Positions 9,712 to 19,304 of a stretch of DNA of 64,000 nt are shown piece by piece. Within the stretch, counting starts at the first letter, position 1; each line of letters opens with the position of its first letter. The stretch covers positions 2,976,001 through 3,040,000 of the forward strand of contig NZ_CP017755.1 of NCBI RefSeq assembly GCF_001854325.1, read 5' to 3'. A program made the translations under genes and the position numbers. This stretch comes from Cupriavidus malaysiensis. GTDB lineage: Bacteria; Pseudomonadota; Gammaproteobacteria; Burkholderiales; Burkholderiaceae. The notes beneath the pieces are model-generated. The model did no database searches. It was not told where the DNA came from and was given only the letters and a program-made list of their open reading frames with translations.

Positions 9712-11988
9712 TCAGGCCGCCGCCGCGCGCCGCACGCGCACGGGAATCGACTTGTAGGAGGGCGTGCCGCTCTCCTTGTCGATATAGTCGAGCGGCACCA
9801 GCACGTTGGCTTCCGGGTAGTAGGCCGCCACCGAGCCCTGCGCGATACCGTAGGCGATCGCGGTCAGGCCCGCCAGCCGCAGCGGCCGGCCCGGCACCAG
9901 CGTTTCCAGCTCGACCAGGTCGCCGTGCTCCAGGCCCTGCGCGGCCATGTCGGCTTCGTTCATGAACAGCACGTCGCGCCGCCCGAACACGCCGCGGTAG
10001 CGGTCGTCCATCGCGTAGATGGTGGTGTTGTACTGGTCGTGGCTGCGGATCGTGATCAGGCGCAGCACGTTCTCGCCACCCAGCACCTCGGCATCCTCGT
10101 GCACGCCGCCGTAGACCGAGAACTCGGCCTTGCCCGACGGTGTATGCCACTGGCGCTCGGTCGGCGGCAGCGGCAGGCGGAAACCGCCGGGCTGCCGGAT
10201 GCGTTCATTGAACGCCTCGAAGCCGGGAACGGTCTTGTCGATCAGGTCGCGGATGCGGTCGTAGTCGGCCACCAGTTCCTGCCAGGGCACCTTGCTGGCC
10301 GGCAGCGTGGCGCGCGCGATGCCGGCGACGATGGCCGGCTCGGAGCGCAGGTGCTCGGAGGCGGGCGCCAGCTTGCCGGCCGAGGCATGCACCATCGACA
10401 TCGAGTCCTCCACCGTCACCGACTGGGGGCCGGTCTCCTGCACGTCGAGTTCGGTCCGGCCCAGGCAGGGGAACAGGAAGGTCTCCTTGGCCACCAGCAG
10501 GTGCGTGCGGTTGAGCTTGGTGCCGATGTGCACGCTCAGGTCCAGCCTGCCCATGGCCGGGAAGGCCTGGCCGGGATCGGGCAGCGCCACGGCGAAGTTG
10601 CCGCCCAGGCAGATCAGCGCCTTGGCGCGGCCGTCGACCATCGCCTGCATGGCCTGCACGGCATCGTGCCCGTGCTGGCGCGGCAGTTGCAGGCCGAAGG
10701 TCTCGTCCATCTGCTTGAGGAAGGCCTCGGACGGCTTCTCCGTGATGCCCACCGTGCGGTTGCCCTGCACGTTGGAGTGGCCGCGCAGGGGGCAGATGCC
10801 CGCGCCCGGCTTGCCGAAGTTGCCGCGCAAGAGCAGCAGGTCGGCGATCAGGCGCACATTGGCCGTGCCCTTGTTATGCTGGGTGATGCCCATGCCATAG
10901 GTCACGATGGTCGCCTTCGCCTTGGCGTAGGCGATGGCGACCTGCTCCAGGTCGGCCCGCTTCAGCCCGCTGGCTTTCTCGATGTCCTCCCAGGTGGTCG
11001 CGTCCAGGTCGGCCGCGAAGGCTTCGAAGCCGGTCGTATGGGCGGCGATGAAATCGCGGTCGAGCACGCCGCCCTGGTCGGCCTCCATCGCCAGCAGGGC
11101 CTTCATGATGCCCTTGAGCGCCGCCGCGTCGCCGCCGGCATTGACCTGGAAGTAGGTGGAAGCGATGCGCGTCGAACCGTAGGTGGCCATCTCCACCCAG
11201 TTCTGCGGGTCGGCGAAGCGCTCCAGCGCGCGCTCGCGCAGCGGATTGAAGACGATGATCGGCACATTGCGGCGCGAGGCCTCGTGCAGCGTGCCCATCA
11301 TGCGCGGATGGTTGGTGCCCGGATTGTGGCCGATCGACAGGATCAGGTCGCAGGCGTCGAAGTCCTCCAGCGATACCGTGCCCTTGCCGATGCCGATCGA
11401 TTGCGGCAGCCCGACGCTGGTCGGCTCATGGCACATGTTCGAGCAGTCCGGGAAGTTGTTGGTGCCGTACTCCCGGGCGAACAGCTGGTACAGGTAGGCG
11501 GCCTCGTTCGAGGCGCGACCCGAAGTGTAGAACTCCACCTGCTCCGGCGCCAGGCCTTGCAGGATCTCGCCGATGCGGCGGAACGCGGCATCCCACTCGA
11601 CCGCGCGGAAGGTGTCGGTGGCGCGGTCGTAGACCAGCGGATGCGTCAGGCGGCCCTGGTCTTCCAGCTCGAAGTCGGAACGCTGCAGCAGCGAGGTCAC
11701 CGTGTTGGCGGCGAAGAACTCCGGCGTCACGCGCTTGGTGGTGGCCTCCCAGGTGACCGCCTTGGCGCCGTTCTCGCAGAACTGGAAGGTGGAGCGGTGC
11801 TCCTTGTCGGGCCAGGCACAGCCGGGGCAGTCGAAGCCGTCGGGCTGGTTGGTCCGCATCAGCGTGATCGGGGCCTTGATGGTCTCCATCTGCAGGCGGA
11901 TCGCCTGGGCCGTGGCGCGCAGCGCGCCCCAGCCGCCGGCCGGACCTTCGTACTCCCGGATGCCGGGCACTTCGCGTCGATTACTCAT
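9712..11988 (-). CDS. FdhF/YdeP-family molybdopterin oxidoreductase, copy 2
   Basis: 758 residues from the ATG at 11988 (MSNRREVPGIREYEGPAGGW). It shares long blocks with copy 1: NQPDGFDCPGCAWPD, NNFPDCSNMCHEPTS with the Cys-His pair of the active site, CPLRGHSNVQGNRTVGI, and SHDQYNTTIYAMDDRYRG. The copies are paralogous but clearly diverged, so this is not a recent duplication. It stands alone on the minus strand, convergent with the fdhF1-cydAB operon. There is no signal peptide. It needs bis-MGD cofactor, whose late maturation genes (fdhD, moeA) lie 8 kb away. The substrate is unknown. Confidence 0.88.
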   Translation of the reverse strand: MSNRREVPGIREYEGPAGGWGALRATAQAIRLQMETIKAPITLMRTNQPDGFDCPGCAWPDKEHRSTFQFCENGAKAVTWEATTKRVTPEFFAANTVTSLLQRSDFELEDQGRLTHPLVYDRATDTFRAVEWDAAFRRIGEILQGLAPEQVEFYTSGRASNEAAYLYQLFAREYGTNNFPDCSNMCHEPTSVGLPQSIGIGKGTVSLEDFDACDLILSIGHNPGTNHPRMMGTLHEASRRNVPIIVFNPLRERALERFADPQNWVEMATYGSTRIASTYFQVNAGGDAAALKGIMKALLAMEADQGGVLDRDFIAAHTTGFEAFAADLDATTWEDIEKASGLKRADLEQVAIAYAKAKATIVTYGMGITQHNKGTANVRLIADLLLLRGNFGKPGAGICPLRGHSNVQGNRTVGITEKPSEAFLKQMDETFGLQLPRQHGHDAVQAMQAMVDGRAKALICLGGNFAVALPDPGQAFPAMGRLDLSVHIGTKLNRTHLLVAKETFLFPCLGRTELDVQETGPQSVTVEDSMSMVHASAGKLAPASEHLRSEPAIVAGIARATLPASKVPWQELVADYDRIRDLIDKTVPGFEAFNERIRQPGGFRLPLPPTERQWHTPSGKAEFSVYGGVHEDAEVLGGENVLRLITIRSHDQYNTTIYAMDDRYRGVFGRRDVLFMNEADMAAQGLEHGDLVELETLVPGRPLRLAGLTAIAYGIAQGSVAAYYPEANVLVPLDYIDKESGTPSYKSIPVRVRRAAAA

Positions 11989-12126
11989 TGGATGCACTCC
12001 ATGGACTGGCCCGTAAGAACGGGCGGTTTCGCTGAGGTCTGGCCATGCGGCGCGGCGGGCCGGCGGATACGATGGCCGGCCGCGCCGCATGTGGGTCGAT
12101 ATGTGTGGCGGTATATGGGTCGCTTT

Positions 12127-12169
12127 GCAGGTCCGTATGCAGGTCCGTATGCAGGTCCGTATGCAGGTC
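12127..12169. repeat. 12-bp tandem repeat, about 3.6 copies
   Basis: GCAGGTCCGTAT is repeated exactly at 12127-12138, 12139-12150 and 12151-12162, with a partial fourth copy to 12169. Degenerate units extend to the left (GTGGGTCGATAT, near 12090-12120). It lies between the fdhF2 start and the ClpG-like stop, in otherwise non-coding DNA. Confidence 0.85.
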
Positions 12170-12196
12170 GATCAGTAGGTCGGTGCTGCAGCCCTC

Positions 12197-15055
12197 CTAT
12201 CCAGGCTGCCCGGGGCGGTCGCCGTTCGCGCGCGCCGCCCGCTTGGCAGGCTTGGCCGCCGGGGGCCGCGCCGCCTTGTGCGCGGCCGGCGCGCCCGCGC
12301 CGTCGGCTCCGGACGCCGGCGCCGGCGCCGGCCCGGCGGCGGAGGCGGGTCCGGAGGCCGCGCCGGCAGCCGCAGCCAGCTTGTCGAAACGCACTTCGCC
12401 GCTGTCCTGGTCGAAATCGATGCGCACGCTGTCGCCCGACTGCAGCGCATCGCCCAGGATCTGCTTGGCGAGCCGCGTCTCGATGACCTGGCGGATCTGC
12501 CGCTTCAGTTCGCGCGCGCCGAACTCGGGCTGGTAGCCGAGCTCGACCAGGTGCGCGACCAGCCCCTCGCCGAACTCCAGCCGGATGTCCTGGGCGGCCG
12601 CGGTGCGCGCGATGCGGTCGAGCTGGATCTGCACGATGGCGCGGATGTTCGCCTCGGACAAGGCGTGGAACACGATGATCTCGTCGATCCGGTTGAGGAA
12701 CTCGGGACGGAAATGCCCCTTGAGCACGCCCATCAGGGCCTCGCGGATGGCCTTGTCGGACTGGCGCGAGGCCTCGGGCCGCGCCAGGTTCTCCATGATG
12801 ATCGAGGCACCGAGGTTGCTGGTGGCGATCAGGATGGTGTGGGTGAAGTCCACCACCCGTCCCTTGCCGTCGGTGAGGCGGCCATCGTCGAACACCTGCA
12901 GCAGCACGTTGTAGACATCGGGGTGCGCCTTCTCGATCTCGTCGAGCAGGATCACGCTGTAGGGACGCCGCCGCACGCGCTCGGTGAGCTGGCCGCCCTC
13001 TTCGTAGCCGACGTAGCCCGGCGGCGCACCGATCAGCCGCGCCACCGCGTGGCGCTCCATGTACTCGGACATGTCGATGCGGATGATGGCCTGCTCGTCG
13101 CCGAACACGGTCTCGGCCAGGGCCTTGGCCAGTTCGGTCTTGCCGACGCCGGTCGGGCCGAGGAACAGCAGGGTCGCGATCGGCCGGTTGGCATGCCCGA
13201 GCCCGGCGCGCGACAGCCGCACCGCATCGCTGACCGCGACCACGGCATCGTCCTGGCCGATCACCCGTTCGCGCAGCGTGGCTTCCATGGCCAGCAGCTT
13301 CTGCCGCTCTTCCTGGGTCAGCTCGGCGACCGGGATGCCGGTCAGGCGCGACACCACCTCCGCCACCACGGCCACCGTCACTTCCAGCGTCTCCGAGCCG
13401 GTCTTGCGCTGCCACGCCTCGACCTGCTCGTCCAGCTCCTTGCGCCTGGCGCCGATGCGCTCTTCGAATCCCTTCGCCTCGTCGAAGCGCTTGCGCGAGG
13501 CCGCATAGTCCTGCTCGCGCTTGAGCTGGGCCACCTCCGCCTCCAGCTCCTGGATCGCCGCAGGGCGCGAGGTCGCGCCGATGCGCACGCGCGCGGCGGC
13601 CTGGTCGATCAGGTCGATGGCCTTGTCCGGCAGGAAACGCGAGGTGACGTAGCGATCGGCCAGCTCCGCGGCCGCGACGAAGGCCTCGTCCGAGAAGGTC
13701 ACCTGGTGATGGGCTTCGAGCTTGTCGCGCAGGCCGCGCAGGATCACGATGGTCTGCTCCACCGTGGGCTCCGGCACCAGCACAGGCTGGAAGCGGCGCT
13801 CCAGGGCCGCGTCCTTCTCGATGTACTTCTGGTACTCGTTCAGCGTGGTGGCGCCGATCAGGCTCAGCTCGCCGCGCGCCAGCGCCGGCTTCAACACGTT
13901 GGCGATGTCCAGGCCGCCTTCGCCGCCGCCCTGCCCCGCGCCGACAATGGTGTGCAGCTCATCGACGAACAGGATCAGCTCGTCCTGCCTGGCGGTGACT
14001 TCGTCGATCAGCTGCTTGGCGCGCTCCTCGAACTCGCCACGGTACTTCGCCCCGGCGACCATCGCGTTGATGTTCACCTCCACCAGCCGCTTGTCGCGCA
14101 GGACCTCCGGCACATCGCCGTTGACGATCCGCTGCGCGAGGCCTTCGACGATCGCCGTCTTGCCGACGCCGGGCTCGCCGATCAGCACCGGATTGTTCTT
14201 CTTGCGCCGCGCCAGCACCTCGATCGTGCTTTCGATCTCCTGCGAGCGGCCCAGCACCGGGTCGAGCTTGCCCTGCCGCGCCATCGCGGTGAGATCGCGC
14301 CCGACCTTGTCGAGATGCGGGGTGCCCGTGCCTTGCTCGATCCGACCATCCTCCGCGCCCTTGCCGACCACCTTGACCACCTTCTGGCGCAATGCCTCCG
14401 GTGTCACGCCGTACTTCCTGAGCAGGGCGCCGGCGATGCTGTCCGGCACCGCGGCCAGCCCGATCAGAAGGTGCTCCGGGCCGACGTAGGAGTGGCCGAG
14501 CTCGTGCGAGGCCTGGAAGGCGAACTGGAGCGCCTTCTTCAGGCGCGGCGACACCGTCATGCGTTCGAGCGGCATGCCGGGATCCGCCCGACCGGTGTGC
14601 GCATGCTCATCGATATAGGCACGGATATCGGCGGCGGACAGCTTCAATTCCTTGAGCAGGGCGGCGGCGATATCGTTGTCGGCCAGCACGTAGAGGAGAT
14701 GCTCGCTGTCGAGTTCGCCGCGGCGCAGTTCGTGCGCCTTCTCCGCGGCACGCTGCAGCAGCTCCAGCGTCTGCTCGCTGAAGGCATCGGTGGGATCGAC
14801 CGACTCGCGCGGCACCTCGGCGGCGAGCGATGCGCCGTATCCCGCCTCGCCCGCCTCGCCCGCCTCGCCGAGCCAGCGGGACAGCCCGCTGCCCGCGCCG
14901 AGCAGGGAATCGAATGGATTGAGCATCTCCTGGTGCCGCAGCAACTGCCGGTAGTGGTAGTCGCAGATCGAGAGCGTGCGGCGCGCGCCGTCCTCCGTCA
15001 CCGAGACGCGGGCAACGGCGGGGCGGGCATGGCAGAGATCGCAGAGGGCTGGCAT
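12197..15055 (-). CDS. ClpG/ClpK-like stand-alone Hsp100 disaggregase
   Basis: 952 residues from the ATG at 15055. The N-terminus carries a small Cys/His motif, CDLC (5-8) and CDYH (31-34), as in ClpE/ClpG-type extensions. A Clp N-domain follows (about 90-230). The two AAA+ modules have Walker A GEPGVGKT (293-300) and GPTGVGKT (second module), with a short coiled-coil middle region ([14 protein letters not shown]). The second module reads [20 protein letters not shown] where ClpC and ClpA carry their ClpP-docking [ILV]GF loop; that tripeptide is not seen, which favours protein disaggregation over feeding ClpP. The C-terminus has an Ala/Pro-rich tail of about 65 residues. ClpG/ClpK proteins give heat tolerance. 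The subfamily is inferred from architecture; ClpC is the alternative. Confidence 0.8.
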   Translation of the reverse strand: MPALCDLCHARPAVARVSVTEDGARRTLSICDYHYRQLLRHQEMLNPFDSLLGAGSGLSRWLGEAGEAGEAGYGASLAAEVPRESVDPTDAFSEQTLELLQRAAEKAHELRRGELDSEHLLYVLADNDIAAALLKELKLSAADIRAYIDEHAHTGRADPGMPLERMTVSPRLKKALQFAFQASHELGHSYVGPEHLLIGLAAVPDSIAGALLRKYGVTPEALRQKVVKVVGKGAEDGRIEQGTGTPHLDKVGRDLTAMARQGKLDPVLGRSQEIESTIEVLARRKKNNPVLIGEPGVGKTAIVEGLAQRIVNGDVPEVLRDKRLVEVNINAMVAGAKYRGEFEERAKQLIDEVTARQDELILFVDELHTIVGAGQGGGEGGLDIANVLKPALARGELSLIGATTLNEYQKYIEKDAALERRFQPVLVPEPTVEQTIVILRGLRDKLEAHHQVTFSDEAFVAAAELADRYVTSRFLPDKAIDLIDQAAARVRIGATSRPAAIQELEAEVAQLKREQDYAASRKRFDEAKGFEERIGARRKELDEQVEAWQRKTGSETLEVTVAVVAEVVSRLTGIPVAELTQEERQKLLAMEATLRERVIGQDDAVVAVSDAVRLSRAGLGHANRPIATLLFLGPTGVGKTELAKALAETVFGDEQAIIRIDMSEYMERHAVARLIGAPPGYVGYEEGGQLTERVRRRPYSVILLDEIEKAHPDVYNVLLQVFDDGRLTDGKGRVVDFTHTILIATSNLGASIIMENLARPEASRQSDKAIREALMGVLKGHFRPEFLNRIDEIIVFHALSEANIRAIVQIQLDRIARTAAAQDIRLEFGEGLVAHLVELGYQPEFGARELKRQIRQVIETRLAKQILGDALQSGDSVRIDFDQDSGEVRFDKLAAAAGAASGPASAAGPAPAPASGADGAGAPAAHKAARPPAAKPAKRAARANGDRPGQPG

Positions 15056-15210
15056 GGTGTGATGTCCCTGGAGAATGAAGCGTTCACATGATTCGCCGTC
15101 GATGTGGGCAGCCTGTCGCAACGGCTCCGGCGCCGCACCCGGCGGGCCGGGTGTGCGGGCAATTTCCTGTAGGCAACATAGGCCATCGCCGTCCGGCCGG
15201 AAAGATACAG

Positions 15211-15240
15211 TTGGCGATGGCTGGCGATCGCTGGCGATGG
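15211..15240. repeat. 10-bp tandem repeat upstream of the clpG-like gene
   Basis: Three consecutive 10-mers (TTGGCGATGG, CTGGCGATCG, CTGGCGATGG) lie about 155-185 bp upstream of the disaggregase start, just downstream of the small gene ending at 15281. On the minus strand, TTTCCG and TATGTT, 17 bp apart, follow the repeat and could be a promoter for the disaggregase gene. No clear sigma-32 promoter was found by eye. Confidence 0.5.
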
Positions 15241-15280
15241 CCGGCGGCCCGCGTGGCGCCGGTGCATGGCATCGCAAGCC

Positions 15281-15478
15281 TCACCCTCCCAGCTCCTGGA
15301 AGGCATGGCCATTGGCCTCCAGTTCCCGCAGCAGGCCGGGCGGCAGCTCGTTCTCCCAGACCTGCCCGGCGAGTTGCCACTGATCCGCGTCCTCCAGGTC
15401 GGAGAGGCCGGCGCCCTTGCGCACATAGAGCCCCAGCGTCGGCTTTGCCGGCCGGATATAGAGATCGAATTGCTGCAT
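15281..15478 (-). CDS. Small acidic protein of unknown function upstream of the ClpG-like gene
   Basis: 65 residues from the ATG at 15478 (MQQFDLYIRPAKPTLGLYVR). A longer start at 15511 adds 11 residues with no better signal. The sequence is compact, with Trp-containing QWQLAGQVWENELPPGLLRE, and has no signal peptide or membrane helix. It is on the same strand as the disaggregase gene, 225 bp upstream, so it may share a transcript or stress response with it. I recognise no family. Confidence 0.6.
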   Translation of the reverse strand: MQQFDLYIRPAKPTLGLYVRKGAGLSDLEDADQWQLAGQVWENELPPGLLRELEANGHAFQELGG

Positions 15479-15634
15479 GCTTGTCTCCCAGGCGAGTCGT
15501 GCCAGGGGCACGATGCCGAACGCTCCGCCAACGCCCCACCGGGCAGCGTGAGCGTGTCCATGTACCGACCGGCGGGTGAGGCAGCGGGACGCGCACCGGC
15601 CCGCTTCCCGCCCGCCGCGTCTCAGCGCGATATC

Positions 15635-15790
15635 TCAGTGCGATTTCATTCCCGCGGCCTGCATCGCCAGCCGGATCAGTTCGGCCACCAGCGCCACCGA
15701 AACGACACCGCCCGCCCACAGCCCGACCATCCAGGCCGCCTGGCGCCAGCGGCGGCGCCACGTTTCCCTGCGTGCCGCCCTCTCGTCCAT
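15635..15790 (-). CDS. DUF2474-like small membrane protein, candidate accessory subunit of cytochrome bd
   Basis: 51 residues, too short for usual ORF cut-offs. A basic N-terminus (RRETWRRRWRQAAW) is followed by one membrane helix (MVGLWAGGVVSVALVAELIR) and a short tail. This is the layout of DUF2474 proteins, which are encoded after cydB in CIO-type oxidase operons and are CydX-like. The ATG at 15790 has GAGGAG seven bases upstream; ATGs at 15796 and 15808 are in frame but worse placed. It follows the bestrophin-like gene by 52 bp on the same strand as the second cydAB, with bestrophin between them. The function is inferred from the family and position. Confidence 0.7.
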   Translation of the reverse strand: MDERAARRETWRRRWRQAAWMVGLWAGGVVSVALVAELIRLAMQAAGMKSH

Positions 15791-15842
15791 GTCCATGCTC
15801 CTCGCCATGCCTCATCCCCCCCGCGGCCGCCGCCTGCAACGG

Positions 15843-16760
15843 CTAGGTGTACTGGTACGGCCGCACCGGCGCAACCTCCTCCGGCAACTCGCGGCCGCAC
15901 AAATCGAGGATAGACCGCTCGATATTGCGCGACATGGTGTCGAGCGCCAGCGCGTTCGGCGCCAGCCCGAAGGGCTCGGCAACCTCGCTGGCGATCGCTT
16001 CCAGCGCGATCAGCGTGTAGGAGATGAAGACGCACAGCAGCGGCGTGAAGAACTCGGTGGCGTCGACCAGGCCGAACGGCAGCAGCATGCAGTAGCCGTA
16101 CACGGTCCGGTGCAGCAGCACGTTGTAGGCGAACGGGATCGGCGTGGAGGCGATGCGCTCGCATCCGCCCAGGGACTTCTCCAGTTCGTTGAGCTGGGCA
16201 TCGAAGATCCAGCGCGTGGTGCCGGCGGCTCCCGGCCCTGCATGGCGCTCCAGGCCGTGGCGGATCTCGTTCAATACGGCCGCGGGCCGGTAAGCCTTGG
16301 CGCGCAGTGCCTCTGCCGACGCAGGCCCCAGCAGGCGGCGCAGGTCGTCGCCGGGATCGGTCTTGCGCAGCTGGTGCTTGAGCGCATAGGTGAAGGCGAT
16401 CAGGGTATCGGCCAGCCGTCGGCGTTCGGCCGCCGCCAGGGCATCCGGCAGGTAGCACAGCATCTGCGACGTCAGCGTGCGCGAGGCGATCAGCATATTG
16501 CCCCACAGGTGCCGCGCCTCGTTGTAGCGGTCGTAGCTGGCGTTGTTGCGGAAGGCGAGGAAGATCGCCAGCGCCAGGCCGAACAGCGTGAACAGCGCGG
16601 TGTTGAGCGGGATCTTCTCGCCGAACACGCGCCCGTGCGTGAACACCGCCAGGCTGCTGACGGCGCCCATGAAGACGAGCTGGGGAATGATGGACTGCAG
16701 CACCGAGCCGTTCCACACGAACAGCATCAGGAACCAGTTCTGTCTTGGCCTTACGATCAT
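15843..16760 (-). CDS. Bestrophin-like (UPF0187/YneE-type) anion channel protein
   Basis: 305 residues. MIVRPRQNWFLMLFVWNGSV, then the conserved AIFLAFRNNASYDRYNEARHLWG, are typical of bacterial bestrophin homologues. Hydrophobic helices lie at about 25-75 and 205-245, and the C-terminus contains SEVAEPFGLAPNALALD. Family members form pentameric membrane channels; known bacterial examples conduct cations, while eukaryotic ones conduct chloride. It sits 131 bp after the second cydB and before the DUF2474 gene, so it may be part of that transcript, although an 18-bp inverted repeat lies between. Confidence 0.88.
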   Translation of the reverse strand: MIVRPRQNWFLMLFVWNGSVLQSIIPQLVFMGAVSSLAVFTHGRVFGEKIPLNTALFTLFGLALAIFLAFRNNASYDRYNEARHLWGNMLIASRTLTSQMLCYLPDALAAAERRRLADTLIAFTYALKHQLRKTDPGDDLRRLLGPASAEALRAKAYRPAAVLNEIRHGLERHAGPGAAGTTRWIFDAQLNELEKSLGGCERIASTPIPFAYNVLLHRTVYGYCMLLPFGLVDATEFFTPLLCVFISYTLIALEAIASEVAEPFGLAPNALALDTMSRNIERSILDLCGRELPEEVAPVRPYQYT

Positions 16761-16779
16761 CTGGCTTGGTCTTGTCGGG

Positions 16780-16837
16780 CGATCCTTGCGGGCGGCGAGG
16801 GCGGCGCGGGCGCATGCCGCGCCGCCCGCAAGGATCG
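16780..16837. repeat. Perfect 18-bp inverted repeat between cydB2 and the bestrophin gene
   Basis: CGATCCTTGCGGGCGGCG (16780-16797) is matched exactly by its reverse complement at 16820-16837, with a 22-nt loop. The stem would be very stable. No T-run follows on the minus strand. It could protect or attenuate the transcript between cydB and the bestrophin-like gene. Confidence 0.75.
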
Positions 16838-16891
16838 GGAGTCAATTCAGGAAAGCATGCCGTCCGGGCGCACGGGGCCCCGGCGGCGGCG

Positions 16892-17899
16892 TCAGTGGTA
16901 GCCGGCGTCGCCTTCACGCACCTTGCCGTGGAACACGCGGTACTGCAGCGCGTTGTAGACCAGGATGATCGGCAGCACGATCACGGTGCCGACCAGCGCG
17001 AACAACTGGCTGGAAGGACTGGACGAGGCCTGCCAGATCGTCAGCGACGGCGGCACGATGTTCGGCCAGATGCTGATGACCAGCCCCGTATACCCGAGGA
17101 AGCACAGCGCCAGGGTCAGCAGGAAGGGCATGGCCTCGTGCCGCAGCCGTACCGAGCGGAAGATGCCCCACACGCAGGCCAGCACCAGGATGGGCACCGG
17201 CAGGAACCAGCCCAGGTTGCCGCTGCCGAACCAGCGCTGCGCCACCGCCGGCAGGCCCATCACGGTCCACAGGCTGACCAGCGCCATGGCGCCCAGCAGC
17301 GCGCAGGCCAGGGGCCGCATCAGCAGCCGCATGCGGCGCTGCAGGTCGGCGTCCGTCTTCAGGATGAGCCAGCCGCAGCCGAGCGTCGCATAGGTGATCA
17401 GCACGCCGAAGCCGCAGAACACGCTGAAGGGCGACAGCCAGTCGAAGGGGCCGCCGGCAAAGCGGCCGTCCACGATCCGGATGCCCTGCAGCAGCGACCC
17501 CAGCACGATGCCCTGGCAGAACGTCGCCAGCGCGGAACCGCCGATGAAGGCCAGGTCCCACAGGTGCTGGGTGCGCCGGGCCTTGGCGCGCAGCTCGAAA
17601 GCGGCACCGCGGAAGATCAGGCCGATCACCATCAGTATCAGCGGCAGGTAGTTCGCCGGCAGCAGCGTCGAGTAGACCACCGGGAAGGCGCCGTACAGTC
17701 CGGCCCCGCCGAGCACGAGGAAGGTCTCGTTGCCGTCCCAGACCGGCGCGACGGTATTGAGCATCACATCGCGATCCGCCTTGGCGTCGAAGAAGGGAAA
17801 CAGCAGGCCGATGCCGAGGTCGAAGCCGTCGAGCATCACATAGAGAAACACGCCGAGGCCGATGATGGCGGCCCAGATCACGGGCAGGTCGATGGTCAT
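16892..17899 (-). CDS. cydB: Cytochrome bd-type quinol oxidase subunit II, copy 2
   Basis: 335 residues from the ATG at 17899, only 4 nt past the cydA2 stop, with GGAGAG inside the end of cydA2. FLYVMLDGFDLGIGLL and VWDGNETFLVLGGAGLYGAFP are CydB signatures. It has about eight membrane helices. It is clearly different from copy 1, with different loop sequences throughout, so the two oxidases are ancient paralogues or separately acquired. Confidence 0.93.
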   Translation of the reverse strand: MTIDLPVIWAAIIGLGVFLYVMLDGFDLGIGLLFPFFDAKADRDVMLNTVAPVWDGNETFLVLGGAGLYGAFPVVYSTLLPANYLPLILMVIGLIFRGAAFELRAKARRTQHLWDLAFIGGSALATFCQGIVLGSLLQGIRIVDGRFAGGPFDWLSPFSVFCGFGVLITYATLGCGWLILKTDADLQRRMRLLMRPLACALLGAMALVSLWTVMGLPAVAQRWFGSGNLGWFLPVPILVLACVWGIFRSVRLRHEAMPFLLTLALCFLGYTGLVISIWPNIVPPSLTIWQASSSPSSQLFALVGTVIVLPIILVYNALQYRVFHGKVREGDAGYH

Positions 17900-17903
17900 G
17901 GCA

Positions 17904-19304
17904 TCACTCTCCTTCCAAGGCGTCCGACGGCGCGGCCAGCGCGCGGTTGCGCAGCCCGGGGTGCTTGAGCGCGGCGGCCGCATGCGAGTTCAGCTCCGGC
18001 CCGCGTTTCATCAGTTTCCACATGTAGTAGATCCCCATGCCGAACACCATGAAGTAGACGATCACGAACAGCAGCAGCGATACGCCCGCCTGCTGCGCGG
18101 AAATGGGCGATACGGAATCTTCCGTGCGCAGCACGCCGTAGACGGTCCACGGCTGCCGGCCTACCTCGGTGGTGATCCAGCCGGCCAGCAGGGCCACCAC
18201 ACCCGACGGCCCCATGCACAGCACCAGCCACTGGAACCAGCGCGCCTCGTAGAGCCGGCCGCCCCGGCGCAGCGCCAGCCCCAGCAGCGCGGTCAGCAGC
18301 ATCAGCATGCCGAGCCCGGCCATCACGCGGAAGGTCCAGAACACGATCGGCGAATAGGGACGGTCGCGCGGCGCGAACTCCTTCAGGCCGCGGATCTCGC
18401 CATTCCAGCTATGGGTCAGGATCAGGCTGCCGAGGTGCGGCACCTGCAGCGCGTAGCGGGTCTGCTCCGCTTCCATGTCGGGCAGGCCGAACAGGTTCAG
18501 CGCCGTGCCGCCCTTCTCGGTTTCCCACAGTCCTTCGATCGCCGCGATCTTGGCCGGCTGGTACTCGCGCGTGTTGAGGCCGTGCGCGTCGCCGACGGCG
18601 ATCTGCACCGGCGCCAGCACCAGCAGCATCCACAGCGCCATCGAGAAGCTGCGCCTGACCGGCGCGTCGCGCCGCCCCCGCAGCAGGTGCCAGGCGCCGC
18701 AGGCGGCCACGATGAAGGCAGCCACGATGAAGGCGGCGATCGTCATGTGCACCAGGCGGTAGGGGAAGGAGGGATTGAAGATCACCTGGAACCAGTCGAC
18801 CGGGACGATGCGCCCGGCCTCGACGGCAAAGCCCTGCGGCGTCTGCATGAAGCTGTTCGACGACAGGATCCAGAAGGTGGAGATCAGCGTGCCCACCGCC
18901 ACCATCAGCGTGGCGAAGAAATGGGCGCCGGCGCCGACCCGCTGCCAGCCGAACAGCATCACGCCGAGGAAGCCGGCCTCCAGGAAGAAGGCGGTCAGCA
19001 CCTCGTAGGTCAGCAGGGGCCCGGTGATATTGCCGGCCACCTGGGAAAATCCGCTCCAGTTGGTGCCGAACTCATAGGCCATCACCACGCCGGACACCAC
19101 GCCCATGCCGAAGCTGACCGCGAACACCTTGGACCAGAACAGGAACATGTCCTTGTAGCTGCTGTCGCCGGTGGCGAGCCAGCGCCACTCCAGCACGGCC
19201 AGGAAGCTCGCCATGCCGATGCTGATCGCGGGGAAGACGATGTGGACGGAAACCGTGAAGGCGAACTGCAGCCTGGCAAGGTGTAGGGCGTCGAAGATTT
19301 CCAT
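17904..19304 (-). CDS. cydA: Cytochrome bd-type quinol oxidase subunit I (short Q-loop), copy 2
   Basis: 466 residues from the ATG at 19304 (MEIFDALHLARLQFAFTVSV). Haem-ligand and proton-path motifs are present: HIVFPAISIGMAS near residue 20, EVLTAFFLEAGFLGVMLFG near residue 100, and GWITTEVGRQPWTVYG with EDSVSP near residue 390. The Q-loop is short, as in CIO-type oxidases. It is the first gene of a minus-strand operon with cydB2, possibly the bestrophin-like gene and the DUF2474 gene. It is divergent from fdhD. Confidence 0.93.
   Translation of the reverse strand: MEIFDALHLARLQFAFTVSVHIVFPAISIGMASFLAVLEWRWLATGDSSYKDMFLFWSKVFAVSFGMGVVSGVVMAYEFGTNWSGFSQVAGNITGPLLTYEVLTAFFLEAGFLGVMLFGWQRVGAGAHFFATLMVAVGTLISTFWILSSNSFMQTPQGFAVEAGRIVPVDWFQVIFNPSFPYRLVHMTIAAFIVAAFIVAACGAWHLLRGRRDAPVRRSFSMALWMLLVLAPVQIAVGDAHGLNTREYQPAKIAAIEGLWETEKGGTALNLFGLPDMEAEQTRYALQVPHLGSLILTHSWNGEIRGLKEFAPRDRPYSPIVFWTFRVMAGLGMLMLLTALLGLALRRGGRLYEARWFQWLVLCMGPSGVVALLAGWITTEVGRQPWTVYGVLRTEDSVSPISAQQAGVSLLLFVIVYFMVFGMGIYYMWKLMKRGPELNSHAAAALKHPGLRNRALAAPSDALEGE

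Noticed and set aside
9346..15091. Long plus-strand frames (1046 and 937 codons) opposite fdhF2 and the ClpG-like gene
   Set aside because: These run through several real genes on the other strand and have low-complexity His/Arg-rich composition.
15056..15280. Sigma-32 heat-shock promoter for the ClpG-like gene
   Set aside because: No convincing CTTGAA with CCCCAT-type -10 at correct spacing was seen; only a weak sigma-70-like pair.
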